Of a stretch of 62,238 bases of DNA, positions 36,815 through 44,884 are shown one piece after another. The notes under the pieces were generated by a model. It was not told the origin of the DNA. It saw nothing but the letters and a program-made list of their open reading frames with translations, and did not search any database. Source of the stretch: UBA9647 sp049522195. Lineage in GTDB: Bacteria; Bacteroidota; Ignavibacteria; UBA10030. The number at the start of each line of letters is the position of its first letter. The stretch's first letter is position 1. Made by a program: the position numbers and the translations under genes. The DNA is taken from assembly GCA_049522195.1 (NCBI GenBank), contig JBEKOB010000013.1, positions 1 through 62,238 on the forward strand. Direction: 5' to 3'.

Positions 36815-36844
36815 CCCCTCCTTTCCCTTCGAGGGGAAGGAGGG
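36815..36844. repeat. Palindrome downstream of the DUF559 gene
   Basis: CCCCTCCTTTCCC and GGGGAAGGAGGG around TTCGA form a near-perfect stem. Same style as the element at 36349-36369, on the other side of the gene. Confidence 0.55.
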
Positions 36845-36893
36845 TGCGCGGGAAGTATCAGCTTGCCGTGGTCTCGGAAAAGCTGCGTGTCAC

Positions 36894-38369
36894 CTACCCG
36901 GGCTGTCGGTCTTCGGTTACCGTGATTGCTGGAAAGACGAACATCGACATTCCAACCGCGAGGAGCGGGTAGAAAACATCGAAAAAGAAGTAGAACCTGT
37001 AATAAATGAACCATGAGGCGAGCATTACCGCAAGGCCGATAGCGAAAATCGTCAAGAACGATGAAATCGGACGAAGCCTGAAGGCCACAAACCCTGCCAC
37101 CGCGATGCAGATAAGAGTCAGCCACACGTGGAGATATTCCAGTCGCACGATCACTCTTTGGGCAACAATTGATTGCAGGGCACTTTCATACGATCTGGTC
37201 ATCGCCCAGCCATATTCAAGAGTTGATTCCTGGAGGCGGTCAATGAGCACGATCTTGCCAGCGAAATTGCTCTTCAACTCATCTAGTTTGAACCCATGAA
37301 AAGGTTTCCTCCGCTCGAACCATCCCCTATATTCAAGCGTGTCATTTACACTCGCACGCGAGGCTATGGTCCAAGGCCAGTAATTATAAAGTTCCCGGGC
37401 GTACATCCAACCGTCAGAACTTACGGGAATTTGGTAGTCACCGAATATAATCTTGCTGCCTTCTCTTCGAGGAGCGAGATCGCTGGGATAGTTTCGGTAT
37501 TTCCGCAACAATTGAATTACAACATCTGGAACGACCTCATCGTTGAATTGTTGGATGCCTTCGGGCTTAATCCGAAACAAGAAAGGATTCATGCGCAATT
37601 CCAGAGGCTGCATCGTCATCCTTCCCTTTGTGAACCTGATTTCTCCGGTTGAGTCCGCGTGTCGTATGTTACCCCAATTTGACAGTCCGAGAACAGCAAC
37701 GCCGGTGTTTTCTATTTTTCTGAACCACTGAAAGTCCTCCGCGCTTCTGTTTATTCCGCGAATGTCGACCAGAATTGCCTTTGCACCGACACTCTTGAGA
37801 TCTTCAACGATTGTAAGGCAATCCTCCAACTGATTCACTCCAGGCGCGTCGCTTAAGTGAATTGATGTACAGATACTGGCTGTTTCGTTTTCTGAGGATC
37901 GCTCTGATTTAAGAAGTCTCGAGATGTATTCATAAAGGTAGCTGTCGATGTCTCTCTCTCTCACTGCGCTGGTAAGTGAAAGTATGAAGACGGTTGCGAA
38001 CACGGCGATACCAGCGGCAAACAATCTACCGGCGGAGGATCTTGCGTCAGATTTCAGCCACAACAAGATTCCGTCAGTCTCTCCTCCTGCTTGACCATCA
38101 TAGAGGATGGAGAGAAAACGCGGGAGCAGTTTGCAAAGATAGAGTAGGTGAACGATCGCCTCCAAGAGTGGAACGAGACATATAATGGAGAGAATGATGA
38201 GGAGCCAAAAGATCCACTGGAGATTGCTTTCAAAACCAAAATTTCCCACCGTCGGCATATACCGGACACTCGGAGCGTGGCTTGCGATCATCGCAAACAC
38301 AGCGAAGGCAAGAGCGAGAATGAAATAGAGCAAGATCATCCACGGCGAACGGCTTCTTGGTGTGTTCAT
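36894..38369 (-). CDS. CHASE2-like membrane sensor protein (operon of sigma 1)
   Basis: 491 residues: three N-terminal helices (about 10-30, 48-75, 112-132), a large extracytoplasmic domain (135-405), then three C-terminal helices. The extracytoplasmic part has CHASE2-like features: a VGAKAILVDIRG strand, a RKIENTGVAVLGLS strand, and GKIVLIDRLQES followed by a YESALQSIVAQRVIV helix into the membrane. Unlike usual CHASE2 proteins it has no kinase, cyclase or other output domain. It is third in an operon behind a sigma and an anti-sigma gene, 9 bases from the latter, and has a paralogue at 39781-41292. The TAG stop lies in a GTAGGTG sequence resembling the repeat at 42575. Role as signal input to the anti-sigma is inference. 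Confidence 0.7.
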   Translation of the reverse strand: MNTPRSRSPWMILLYFILALAFAVFAMIASHAPSVRYMPTVGNFGFESNLQWIFWLLIILSIICLVPLLEAIVHLLYLCKLLPRFLSILYDGQAGGETDGILLWLKSDARSSAGRLFAAGIAVFATVFILSLTSAVRERDIDSYLYEYISRLLKSERSSENETASICTSIHLSDAPGVNQLEDCLTIVEDLKSVGAKAILVDIRGINRSAEDFQWFRKIENTGVAVLGLSNWGNIRHADSTGEIRFTKGRMTMQPLELRMNPFLFRIKPEGIQQFNDEVVPDVVIQLLRKYRNYPSDLAPRREGSKIIFGDYQIPVSSDGWMYARELYNYWPWTIASRASVNDTLEYRGWFERRKPFHGFKLDELKSNFAGKIVLIDRLQESTLEYGWAMTRSYESALQSIVAQRVIVRLEYLHVWLTLICIAVAGFVAFRLRPISSFLTIFAIGLAVMLASWFIYYRFYFFFDVFYPLLAVGMSMFVFPAITVTEDRQPG

Positions 38370-38378
38370 AACTTTACC

Positions 38379-38834
38379 TCAACGTTGATGGATCGTCATT
38401 TCCGATTGTAGGGCTTCCCGTGTCAGATCAACACCCTCTTCCCTTTGCTTCGGGAGAGTTCTCGTCCAAATCAACCCCGATACAATAACCGTGATTAGCA
38501 CGAGTGCAAACACACGGATTTGCTCACGTATGCCGGACCGTTCGACGCTCGAGGCTTTCCTATCCATTCGTGTCGATGAAGAACGAATACCCGCAACACG
38601 AGAAACAACACGTGGTTGTGAATGTGTGAAGCCCAGCACCTCCCTATCCACCGATTCGGTCGCCTGCATTGGTGGCGCACTCTGCATCGCGTGCCGGAGG
38701 TGCATCGAAGTCCCGAAGAATGCTCTGCATTCATCACACTCCCCGAGATGCCTGAACACATCAGCGGTCTTCCCTTTTTCCAGGGAGTTATCCAGCAGCT
38801 TGCTTACCAGTTGTTGATAGTCTTCGCAGTTCAT
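38379..38834 (-). CDS. Zinc-finger anti-sigma factor (sigma 1 partner)
   Basis: 151 residues. Cytoplasmic N-terminus with the zf-HC2 motif HLGECDECR near 29-37, a linker, one membrane helix (FALVLITVIVSGLIW) and a short exterior tail. Such proteins hold an ECF sigma at the membrane until a signal releases it. The ATG at 38834 follows GGAG at proper spacing; an ATG at 38846 would add four residues. Directly downstream of its sigma gene. Confidence 0.88.
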   Translation of the reverse strand: MNCEDYQQLVSKLLDNSLEKGKTADVFRHLGECDECRAFFGTSMHLRHAMQSAPPMQATESVDREVLGFTHSQPRVVSRVAGIRSSSTRMDRKASSVERSGIREQIRVFALVLITVIVSGLIWTRTLPKQREEGVDLTREALQSEMTIHQR

Positions 38835-38874
38835 CTGCCACTCCATCTTATGATTTCTTGGTGACGGTGCTGAC

Positions 38875-39411
38875 TCACAGAAACGGCTTCAGTTTCTTTC
38901 CAAGAGCCTTCCGGGCTTTAAAAATCCTCGACTCGACCGAACTGAGCGTTGCACCGGTGATAGCAGCAATATCGGCGTACGACATCTGCTCGTACTCAAC
39001 GAGGAGCAGAACCTCACGATACTCCGGCTTCAACTGTGTCAGAAGCCTCTGTACAAGCTCGACCTGCTCCTGCGCCACGAATTCCTCGTGCGGCGAATCT
39101 GATTCCCAGACATCCTCGTTTCCCTCCAACCCATTGCTCCTAGCCCGTCGCAGGTGTGCATACACCTCGTTGCGCGCGATCGTGAACATCCACGCCTTGA
39201 ATGACCCTGGATTTCTAAGTTCACGCAAGTTCAGTTGAATTTTGATAAACGTGTTTTGCGTCGCATCCTCTGCCGCAGGTCGATCCTGCGTCAAGCGAAA
39301 ACAATACTCATATACCCTGTGTTTGAAGCGCGTATATATTTCGGCGAATGCTTCGGAATCGTTCTGCAGCATTCGTTGGATAAGTTGTATGTCCGAGTAT
39401 TGTTCAGGCAT
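38875..39411 (-). CDS. ECF RNA polymerase sigma factor (sigma 1)
   Basis: 178 residues. Region 2: AEIYTRFKHRVYEYCFRLTQD, AEDATQNTFIKI, FKAWMFTIARNEVYAHLRR. Region 4: LKPEYREVLLLVEYEQMSYADIAAITGATLSSVESRIFKARKAL in parts, a helix-turn-helix for the -35 element. It closely resembles three others in this window, which suggests expansion by duplication. Its upstream region has the shared two-block promoter motif and two perfect palindromes. Confidence 0.93.
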   Translation of the reverse strand: MPEQYSDIQLIQRMLQNDSEAFAEIYTRFKHRVYEYCFRLTQDRPAAEDATQNTFIKIQLNLRELRNPGSFKAWMFTIARNEVYAHLRRARSNGLEGNEDVWESDSPHEEFVAQEQVELVQRLLTQLKPEYREVLLLVEYEQMSYADIAAITGATLSSVESRIFKARKALGKKLKPFL

Positions 39412-39477
39412 TGACGTCCACAGGGGGACCTGTGCGCCTAATTGGAAGGTCTACGGTGCTCTATCTACACCCATCGT

Positions 39478-39535
39478 TGTCCGACAGTTCAACTGTCGGA
39501 CATGGTCCTTCTTCGACAGTTTAACTGTCGAAGAA
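39478..39535. promoter_or_regulatory. Tandem perfect palindromes in the sigma 1 leader
   Basis: Palindrome 1 (39478-39502) has 12-bp arms TGTCCGACAGTT / AACTGTCGGACA around one base. Palindrome 2 (39509-39535) has 13-bp arms TTCTTCGACAGTT / AACTGTCGAAGAA around one base. Both share the core CGACAGTTnAACTGTCG. They lie between the ECF promoter and the sigma start, and a diverged copy of the pair is in front of sigma 3. Confidence 0.75.
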
Positions 39536-39554
39536 CCATTTTGTACTCTACCTA

Positions 39555-39582
39555 CAAGATGCACAAAGGAAGGAAAACTTGC
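39555..39582 (-). promoter_or_regulatory. ECF-type promoter of sigma 1 operon
   Basis: Minus strand GCAAGTTTT (39582-39574), 14 bases, TCTTG (39559-39555). The same layout with a 14-base spacer occurs before all four ECF sigma genes here and nowhere else that I found. Likely recognised by the sigma factors themselves. Confidence 0.7.
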
Positions 39583-39601
39583 TGTGGGGGGAGAGAAGAA
39601 A

Positions 39602-39720
39602 CATCCTTCGTCATTCGTCAATCCTTGATCTCTGCCGAAGGCTGATGCGCCTTCGGCGCAGATATTCGATGTTCAAGTGAATTTCGAATATCGAACAATT
39701 GAACTCCGAACGCCGAAGTC
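39602..39720. repeat. Dispersed ~80-bp repeat, copy A, with inserted hairpin
   Basis: Copy of the TTCATCATTCATTATT / TTCGATATTC / GAACTCCGAACGCCGAAG repeat. Here a hairpin (CTGCCGAAGGC against GCCTTCGGCGCAG, 39632-39661) is inserted in its middle. Other copies are at 42405, 43083 and, degenerate, 52432. Confidence 0.65.
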
Positions 39721-39725
39721 CTGAA

Positions 39726-39778
39726 AGGTGCCACGCACCTTTCGGGCATCACCAGGTAGGTGCGTGGCACCTACCTGG
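39726..39778. repeat. GTAG hairpin pair at the end of the CHASE2-2 operon
   Basis: A small palindrome AGGTGC CAC GCACCT (39726-39740) and a perfect 12-bp stem CCAGGTAGGTGC / GCACCTACCTGG around GTG (39752-39778), 3 bases past the stop of the CHASE2-like gene. The second could end that transcript. A copy of the first is at 42495. Confidence 0.7.
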
Positions 39779-39780
39779 AA

Positions 39781-41292
39781 TCAAACAAAATCATCTTTTC
39801 TTAAATCTGGTTGGCGCCCCATAACAATGACGGGGAAGACCACAATTGCCATCGCCGTCGAGAGCAGCGGATAGAACATGTCGATGAGGATGCTGTGGCT
39901 CGCGTAAAGGTACCATCCGAACATGAGGACGCATGGAAGAAGGGCAAGCAAGATCAGGAAGGCCACTACGAGTCTGACACGATAGGTGATCAGTCCGGCA
40001 AGAACCAGGCACAGAACCGAAACCCATAGATGCCCCATCTCCCACTTTCGTATGAGTGCTCCGGTAAGAATATTCTCAATTGCAGATTGGTAAGCTCTTG
40101 AGATGAGATATGAACCCGGAGGACCGAAGCTATCTGTGAGCAGCACAATTTTTCCCTTAAGTTGAGTCCCTGCATCTTGCACTGGAATTCTATCGTCTTC
40201 TATTTTGAGGCCGGCCTTTATAGCTTTTTGAGAGAAGTCTTTCGAGGACTTCGGTCTGTTTGGTATATACCAGGACCTTGTGCTATCCACATCCAGCAGT
40301 GAAGGCCAGCTAAATCCCCGATCCCTAGAGTACATCCATCCATCTTTTGTGACAGGGATTCTGTAATCTCCAAATCGGAACTCACCCCCTTCCTCAATCC
40401 AAGGAATTTCATTTCCGTATCCTTTGTATCTGCGTAGAATCTCGATGGAGATATCCAGCGAACGAGGGCTGCCGACGTTTTCAAGTCCCGCCGGTCTCAG
40501 GCGGACAAGTCGGCTTGTCTCCTCAACTTCACGGTCGGACATCGTAACGCGTCCTGGCGAGAGTATCAATACCCCCGTTGGGCCCGCGATCCAGAACATT
40601 CGTCCATACTCTGTCGCGAATACCACGATACCTGTCTCTTCGAGCTCTCGTATGACACCAAACTCATCTTTGCTGCCGGCCAGAGGACGCATTGCAAGCA
40701 CTACCACCTTCACACCTACAGCTTTGAGATCGGTTACAAGCTTCAAACAGTTACGAAGATAATTGCCACTTTGTGGACGGAAATACGAACACAATTCAAC
40801 CGTCGGGAAGGCGCCCTCCCTTGAGTACGAATATCGACCGGCCGCAGCATCAACGATCGTCAGAAGATTACTATCGATTTCAGTTTCGTGGATCGCTCCG
40901 GATCTCCAGACTGCCATCGTCAGTAGAAAAATGCCAAGCCCCGACAGTACCAGGCGTCCAATCGTGCTCAGGTAGACGTTTTGGATCAAGCGGATGCTTG
41001 ACACAGACTTTTCCACGAATTCTTCGCGAAAAAACCAGTCCAAGATCTTAGGTAGCCGGCCTTGTTGATGGAGTGCGACGAGCAGCGACCGAATGATAGG
41101 CAGAATGAACGCAATGGAAAGCATCGTGGAGAGCCAGAACATCCATTTCAAATTGAGTGTGATCTTCACATCCGACAGAAAATACGTCACGGTTATGAGT
41201 TTGCTGGCAAGAATACCGAGAAAGGCAAAGACGACGGAAAGAACAAAATACAGAATGAGTGAGCGATTCGATTTGTCCGGTTGATTATCCAT
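39781..41292 (-). CDS. CHASE2-like membrane sensor protein (operon of sigma 2)
   Basis: 503 residues, paralogue of the protein at 36894-38369 with the same plan: three N-terminal helices, extracytoplasmic domain (about 140-415) with VGVKVVVLAMRPLAG, RELEETGIVVFATEYG, FRFGDYRIPVTKDGWMYSRD in parts, and KGKIVLLTDSFGPPGSY leading into YQSAIENILTGALI and three C-terminal helices. No output domain. GGAGG lies 10 bases before the ATG. It follows the anti-sigma gene by 28 bases. Both paralogues share a GDYxIPVxxDGWMY segment, which may be the ligand or partner site. Confidence 0.7.
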   Translation of the reverse strand: MDNQPDKSNRSLILYFVLSVVFAFLGILASKLITVTYFLSDVKITLNLKWMFWLSTMLSIAFILPIIRSLLVALHQQGRLPKILDWFFREEFVEKSVSSIRLIQNVYLSTIGRLVLSGLGIFLLTMAVWRSGAIHETEIDSNLLTIVDAAAGRYSYSREGAFPTVELCSYFRPQSGNYLRNCLKLVTDLKAVGVKVVVLAMRPLAGSKDEFGVIRELEETGIVVFATEYGRMFWIAGPTGVLILSPGRVTMSDREVEETSRLVRLRPAGLENVGSPRSLDISIEILRRYKGYGNEIPWIEEGGEFRFGDYRIPVTKDGWMYSRDRGFSWPSLLDVDSTRSWYIPNRPKSSKDFSQKAIKAGLKIEDDRIPVQDAGTQLKGKIVLLTDSFGPPGSYLISRAYQSAIENILTGALIRKWEMGHLWVSVLCLVLAGLITYRVRLVVAFLILLALLPCVLMFGWYLYASHSILIDMFYPLLSTAMAIVVFPVIVMGRQPDLRKDDFV

Positions 41293-41320
41293 TGTTTCGT
41301 TCCTCCATTGACTCAGAACC

Positions 41321-41704
41321 TTATTGTTGACTCATCTCGGCTGTCGGCGCGATCTGCGCTGGCTTTTCGATTGTAACGTTGATCGAAAAAAGAAGAGTGA
41401 CCAGAAGAATTGCGACAATTGCGAAGATGAGACTGGAAGATCGCGGAGCAATTCTCCTCTGTCCGGGGACGCGATACTCGGGCTGACGATTTGCTTCAAC
41501 GCCAGGCTGCCAGCCGGTCGCCGGCATTTCATCTATCGTTAGGTGCACCTTGTCCAATTCAGCGCCAAGCGCAATGATCGAGTCATAAAACCGTCTGCAC
41601 TCCATGCATGTCCCGAGATGCTCGAACAGTTCAGCACATTCGGATGCTTTGATTTCGTGATCGATGAAGCGGTTGATGCTTCTTTGATGGTCTCCGCACG
41701 TCAT
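41321..41704 (-). CDS. Zinc-finger anti-sigma factor (sigma 2 partner)
   Basis: 127 residues with zf-HC2 motif HLGTCMECRRF near 30-40, linker, one membrane helix (LIFAIVAILLVTLLFSI) and a 20-residue tail. The ATG at 41704 is preceded by GGAG and aligns with the other anti-sigmas; 41719 would add five residues. Second gene of its operon. Confidence 0.87.
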   Translation of the reverse strand: MTCGDHQRSINRFIDHEIKASECAELFEHLGTCMECRRFYDSIIALGAELDKVHLTIDEMPATGWQPGVEANRQPEYRVPGQRRIAPRSSSLIFAIVAILLVTLLFSINVTIEKPAQIAPTAEMSQQ

Positions 41705-41739
41705 ATGTTGCTCCGTCATGGTTCACGTTGGTGCTTGGC

Positions 41740-41760
41740 GGACGAACTGACAGTTCGTCC
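41740..41760. repeat. REP-like palindrome between sigma 2 and its anti-sigma
   Basis: Perfect palindrome with 10-bp arms GGACGAACTG / CAGTTCGTCC around one base. On the minus strand it is headed by TTGTAG, whose TAG is the stop codon of the sigma gene. It lies in the transcript between sigma and anti-sigma and could tune their ratio. Confidence 0.75.
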
Positions 41761-42314
41761 TACAACTCACTTAAATACGGCGCCAGTTTTGTTGCCAGAG
41801 CTTTGCGAGCCTTGAACAGCCTCGACTCTACCGAACTCACGGTGTCCCCTGTAATCGCTGCGATCTCCGCATATGAGAGCTTATCGTACTGACGTAAGAC
41901 TAACACTTCCCGATACTCGACTTTCAGTTGATTGAGGAACAGCTCGACGATTTCCGTCGTTTCCTTCCTCACCAATTGCTCATGCGGCGTTTCTTCGGTC
42001 CAGAGATCATCTTCCTCTTCAATCGAATGGGGCGTGCCGTTTCTTCTCAACTTGCGGATGTGACCGTACACCTCATTACGCGCAATGCCGAACAGCCAAT
42101 AGAAGAACAATTCGGGTTTGTCGAGTGTGCTGAGAGATTCGTACGCCTTCTGGAACGACACCTGGACAACGTCCTCTGCTGCTACCGGATCCTGCAAAAG
42201 ACGATAGCAATAGGCGAGCAACCGTCGCCGGTACTTATTGTGAAGATCCGTAAATGCCTTGTGGTTTCCAGCTCGGATTTGACTCAGCAGTTCTCGGTCC
42301 GGTGCAAAGTGCAT
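41760..42314 (-). CDS. ECF RNA polymerase sigma factor (sigma 2)
   Basis: 184 residues. Region 2 with DLHNKYRRRLLAYCYRLLQD, AEDVVQVSFQKAYE, FFYWLFGIARNEVYGHIRK; region 4 with LKVEYREVLVLRQYDKLSYAEI and SSVESRLFKARKALATKL. First gene of a three-gene operon. The final codon pair TTG-TAG comes from the head of the REP-like palindrome. Confidence 0.93.
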   Translation of the reverse strand: MHFAPDRELLSQIRAGNHKAFTDLHNKYRRRLLAYCYRLLQDPVAAEDVVQVSFQKAYESLSTLDKPELFFYWLFGIARNEVYGHIRKLRRNGTPHSIEEEDDLWTEETPHEQLVRKETTEIVELFLNQLKVEYREVLVLRQYDKLSYAEIAAITGDTVSSVESRLFKARKALATKLAPYLSEL

Positions 42315-42358
42315 GCGTCTACGGTGCGGGTGTGAGAACCAATGGAGGATTCAAGAGG

Positions 42359-42386
42359 TAAGATGCAAAAAGGGGGTAAAACTTGC
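42359..42386 (-). promoter_or_regulatory. ECF-type promoter of sigma 2 operon
   Basis: Minus strand GCAAGTTTT (42386-42378), 14 bases, TCTTA (42363-42359), 45 bases ahead of the sigma ATG. Here no palindrome pair lies in the leader. Confidence 0.7.
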
Positions 42387-42404
42387 TGTTCAACGACAAA
42401 ACAT

Positions 42405-42490
42405 ACTTCATCATTCATTATTGGGTGTTCGATATTGGATATTCGCCTGAATCTCGAATAATGAACAATCGAACTCTGAACGCCGAAATC
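42405..42490. repeat. Dispersed ~80-bp repeat, copy B
   Basis: CTTCATCATTCATTATT, GTTCGATATTGGATATTC, TCGAATAATGAACAATCG and AACTCTGAACGCCGAAA in order, matching copies A and C. It contains imperfect self-complementarity (TTCGATATTGGATATTC against GAATCTCGAATAATGAA). Confidence 0.65.
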
Positions 42491-42494
42491 TTTG

Positions 42495-42584
42495 AGGTGC
42501 CACGCACCTTCACGGTAGAAGTCCGACTTCTTCTGGGTCTTGCAGGGTAGAAGTCGGATTTCTCAACGGGGCGCGTGGCACCTA
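42495..42584. repeat. Cluster of GTAG-headed palindromes
   Basis: Palindrome AGGTGC CAC GCACCT (42495-42509, also at 39726); GTAG plus AGAAGTC C GACTTCT (42515-42531); GTAG plus AGAAGTC G GATTTCT with one mismatch (42547-42563); and GCGCGTGGCACCTACC (42571-42586). They abut the stop codon of the next minus-strand gene. Confidence 0.65.
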
Positions 42585-42585
42585 C

Positions 42586-43047
42586 CTAGTACACCGTGGG
42601 CTCCTTGGACATGACCGTCACGGACATTCGGGGTGCACTACGGTTTCCCTCTGTCCACCATTTCGTAGGCCCACCGCCAACAAGCCTCGGGAGAAATTCT
42701 ATGACGATTGCCTCGCCTTTCTCAAAATATTGATACGACAGTTTTTCGTCCATAAGCATTCTGTACCGCGTGGCGACCTTACCCTGGCCGGACTTTCCAT
42801 ACAGAATCAGATATGTCTCATCAAATATGCTCAATCTGTACGGGGCTTTGCAATCGAGTCGGCGAAGATCACATTCTTTTCCCGACCTGGCGAGCCGGAC
42901 AAGCGTGAACTCAAATCGCCCTCCGACATTTGCGGGGCCTATCTCTATGATGAGATAATGTTCAGGTTTTTCCTGTAACCCCATTTGCTGGCCCGCCAAA
43001 TTCAGGACGAACGTCAAAAGGAATGGAAGGAAGGGGAGTATGGACAT
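42586..43047 (-). CDS. Exported protein of unknown function
   Basis: 153 residues starting at an ATG preceded by GGAG, with a signal-peptide-like N-terminus (SILPFLPFLLTFVLNLAG). The mature part is beta-rich (YLIIEIGPANVGGRFEFTLVRL, YLILYGKSGQGKVATRYRML in parts, AIVIEFLPRLVGGG). No family recognised. It is last of a minus-strand series; its TAG stop directly precedes a GTAGGTG palindrome. Confidence 0.65.
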   Translation of the reverse strand: MSILPFLPFLLTFVLNLAGQQMGLQEKPEHYLIIEIGPANVGGRFEFTLVRLARSGKECDLRRLDCKAPYRLSIFDETYLILYGKSGQGKVATRYRMLMDEKLSYQYFEKGEAIVIEFLPRLVGGGPTKWWTEGNRSAPRMSVTVMSKEPTVY

Positions 43048-43082
43048 GGGTGCTCCACTGATGTTTGATACGCACACGAAGC

Positions 43083-43168
43083 TACTTCATCATTCATTAT
43101 TCCTTGTTCGAGATTCGATATTCAACTGAATGTCGAATAACGACCAATCGATCTCCGAACGCCGAAGC
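43083..43168. repeat. Dispersed ~80-bp repeat, copy C
   Basis: TACTTCATCATTCATTATT, GTTCGAGATTCGATATTC, GAATGTCGAATAACGACC, TCTCCGAACGCCGAAG. Matches copies A and B over its whole length; located between two minus-strand genes. Confidence 0.65.
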
Positions 43169-43181
43169 GGGTTGTGCTCCC

Positions 43182-44234
43182 CTACTCCGGCTCATAATCA
43201 ATCGGCAGCATCTCGGCCCCCCGCTGCGTTGACCAGAAGCCGTATGAGCAAAGCCCCAGCGGATTCGCGGTCAGGCCGTTGGTGAACACCGTCATCGATG
43301 GTCCAGTGAGTTCAAGAAGCGAGATGCGCGTGACGTTGTCGCGCGTGTACACCACCTGCAGCAGATCCTGAAAATCGAGTTTCTTTTCGTACGGCGAGTC
43401 ACCCGGTGAAAGCAAACCGTCTACGTTCATCTCAAACCCAGCTGGCTTCTTCAATGCGCTCCACATCAAGTCTCGCCGTATGCTGTACACATCAAATCCT
43501 TCTTTCTTCGTTGTTTTCTTGCCAAGGGCCTGGAGGAAATGCCGCTTCGAACCGTAGTATGCATTCCGGCGATTCGCTTTCCACTGATCCGCTTCATCGA
43601 CACTTCGTGGCACAAGCGGCCGGAAGGTCGTGAAGCCGATGTACTGGAAGGCCGGCGGCGAATGGGTGAAAAGCACAATCACACACTGAAAGCGATATCC
43701 GAGTGCAAGATTCTCGATATCCAACGGTTCTCTCGCAGTAGCAACAAGGCGGTCGGCGTCTTCGTCATAGGCAAAGTCGAGGACCTGGGGATTCAGGATC
43801 CTGCACCGTTCAGAATTCGGAGTGGATCCAAAGAACGCATCGATAAACCTCTGAAGATGTTTCCTCCATTCCACCGGGTCCTTTTCCTCAATGTCGACTC
43901 CCGGCAGTTGAACTGCACGCGCCCTGAGCCGAAACTGAATGACCTGCACAACCGAATCGTTCACCTGCGTTGCGAAACTGACAGGTTTGTAGCCGACAAT
44001 GGACGCGACGATTTGCTGCGTCCCAATTGGCACACCTCTCAGCTCGAATTTTCCCTCTTCGTTTGCAGCAGTACCGACAGTTGAATTCGACACGAAGACA
44101 TTGGCTAACGGAAGAGGCGCACCTGTCGAATCGTCCAGGACACGACCTCTGATCATTCCTTTCGGGACTTGCTGAGGAAAGAGAAGATTGGCGGAGACAA
44201 CGACTGCTATCAGGAAAAGCAGGGAAGATTTCAT
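43182..44234 (-). CDS. Exported protein with N-terminal carboxypeptidase-regulatory-like domain
   Basis: 350 residues: signal peptide (KSSLLFLIAVVVSANLLF), then a CarboxypepD_reg-like beta-sandwich (residues about 27-105: IRGRVLDDSTGAPLPLANVFV, NEEGKFELRGVPIG), then about 240 residues of unassigned sequence resembling the region after such domains in DUF5686-type proteins, without the outer-membrane barrel. Envelope protein of unknown role. ATG at 44234 chosen to give a normal signal peptide. TAG stop lies in GAGTAGGGG. Confidence 0.75.
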   Translation of the reverse strand: MKSSLLFLIAVVVSANLLFPQQVPKGMIRGRVLDDSTGAPLPLANVFVSNSTVGTAANEEGKFELRGVPIGTQQIVASIVGYKPVSFATQVNDSVVQVIQFRLRARAVQLPGVDIEEKDPVEWRKHLQRFIDAFFGSTPNSERCRILNPQVLDFAYDEDADRLVATAREPLDIENLALGYRFQCVIVLFTHSPPAFQYIGFTTFRPLVPRSVDEADQWKANRRNAYYGSKRHFLQALGKKTTKKEGFDVYSIRRDLMWSALKKPAGFEMNVDGLLSPGDSPYEKKLDFQDLLQVVYTRDNVTRISLLELTGPSMTVFTNGLTANPLGLCSYGFWSTQRGAEMLPIDYEPE

Positions 44235-44284
44235 GCGAGGATTCCGATCCAGCAAAGATCAACAATGAAATCCTCAGAGTCAAA

Positions 44285-44791
44285 TCACTTGTGCTTCAGA
44301 AGCGAATCCGGAATTATGAATGAGTGTGGATCCCTTGGTCGAGCTTCCGGATTCACAATCCGGATCTTGTAGTCGATTGTGCTGTCCGGTTGGTAGAACA
44401 TCATCTTGTCATTTTGCAGGTGTTGCTTTCCCGGCGACGGAGTGAATTTCATGACGATGACGGTGTCGGACGATGTCGCGGCATCCCTGAGCTTTGCATC
44501 GATGACAAGCGGCGTGTAGTGTGGAACGAGCAATCCCCGAAACGTTAGACGTGCGTAACCCGGAGCGGATATTGTAAGACTGTACTCACCACTCAGAATT
44601 TTCTCAAGACGAAATACACCATTGTCATCAGTGTAGGTTGTGAATGTGGGAGGATAGAGAGAAACCGTGGCTTGAACGATCCGCTCCCCCGTCGATTTGG
44701 ACGTCACAGTTCCGCGGATCGTGCCGGTCGAAGACTGCGGATGAGACGCAAAGAATGTGAGAAACGCCAGGATCATCATTGTCAGATTCAT
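44285..44791 (-). CDS. Exported carboxypeptidase-regulatory-like domain protein
   Basis: 168 residues with signal peptide and one beta-sandwich (GTIRGTVTSKSTGERIVQATV, DDNGVFRLEKILSGEYSLTI in parts). AAGGGGAT precedes the ATG. Small periplasmic or surface protein; it lies between the S41 protease gene and a related larger protein and may be co-expressed with both. Confidence 0.8.
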   Translation of the reverse strand: MNLTMMILAFLTFFASHPQSSTGTIRGTVTSKSTGERIVQATVSLYPPTFTTYTDDNGVFRLEKILSGEYSLTISAPGYARLTFRGLLVPHYTPLVIDAKLRDAATSSDTVIVMKFTPSPGKQHLQNDKMMFYQPDSTIDYKIRIVNPEARPRDPHSFIIPDSLLKHK

Positions 44792-44884
44792 AGGAAGATC
44801 CCCTTCAAAGATTAATCGATGCCCTGGTTCGACTGTCTGTTTGCGATGTCACTATCATTCATCTCGAAGAACACACAGGCGAAG

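Noticed and set aside
38875..39411. Iron-responsive FecI/FecR-type assignment for the sigma cassettes.
   Set aside because: The partners are zf-HC2 one-helix proteins, not FecR, and no TonB-dependent receptor gene follows.
39478..39535. Reading the tandem palindromes as CRISPR repeats or transposon ends.
   Set aside because: Only two units, no spacers of constant length, no cas genes and no transposase in the window.
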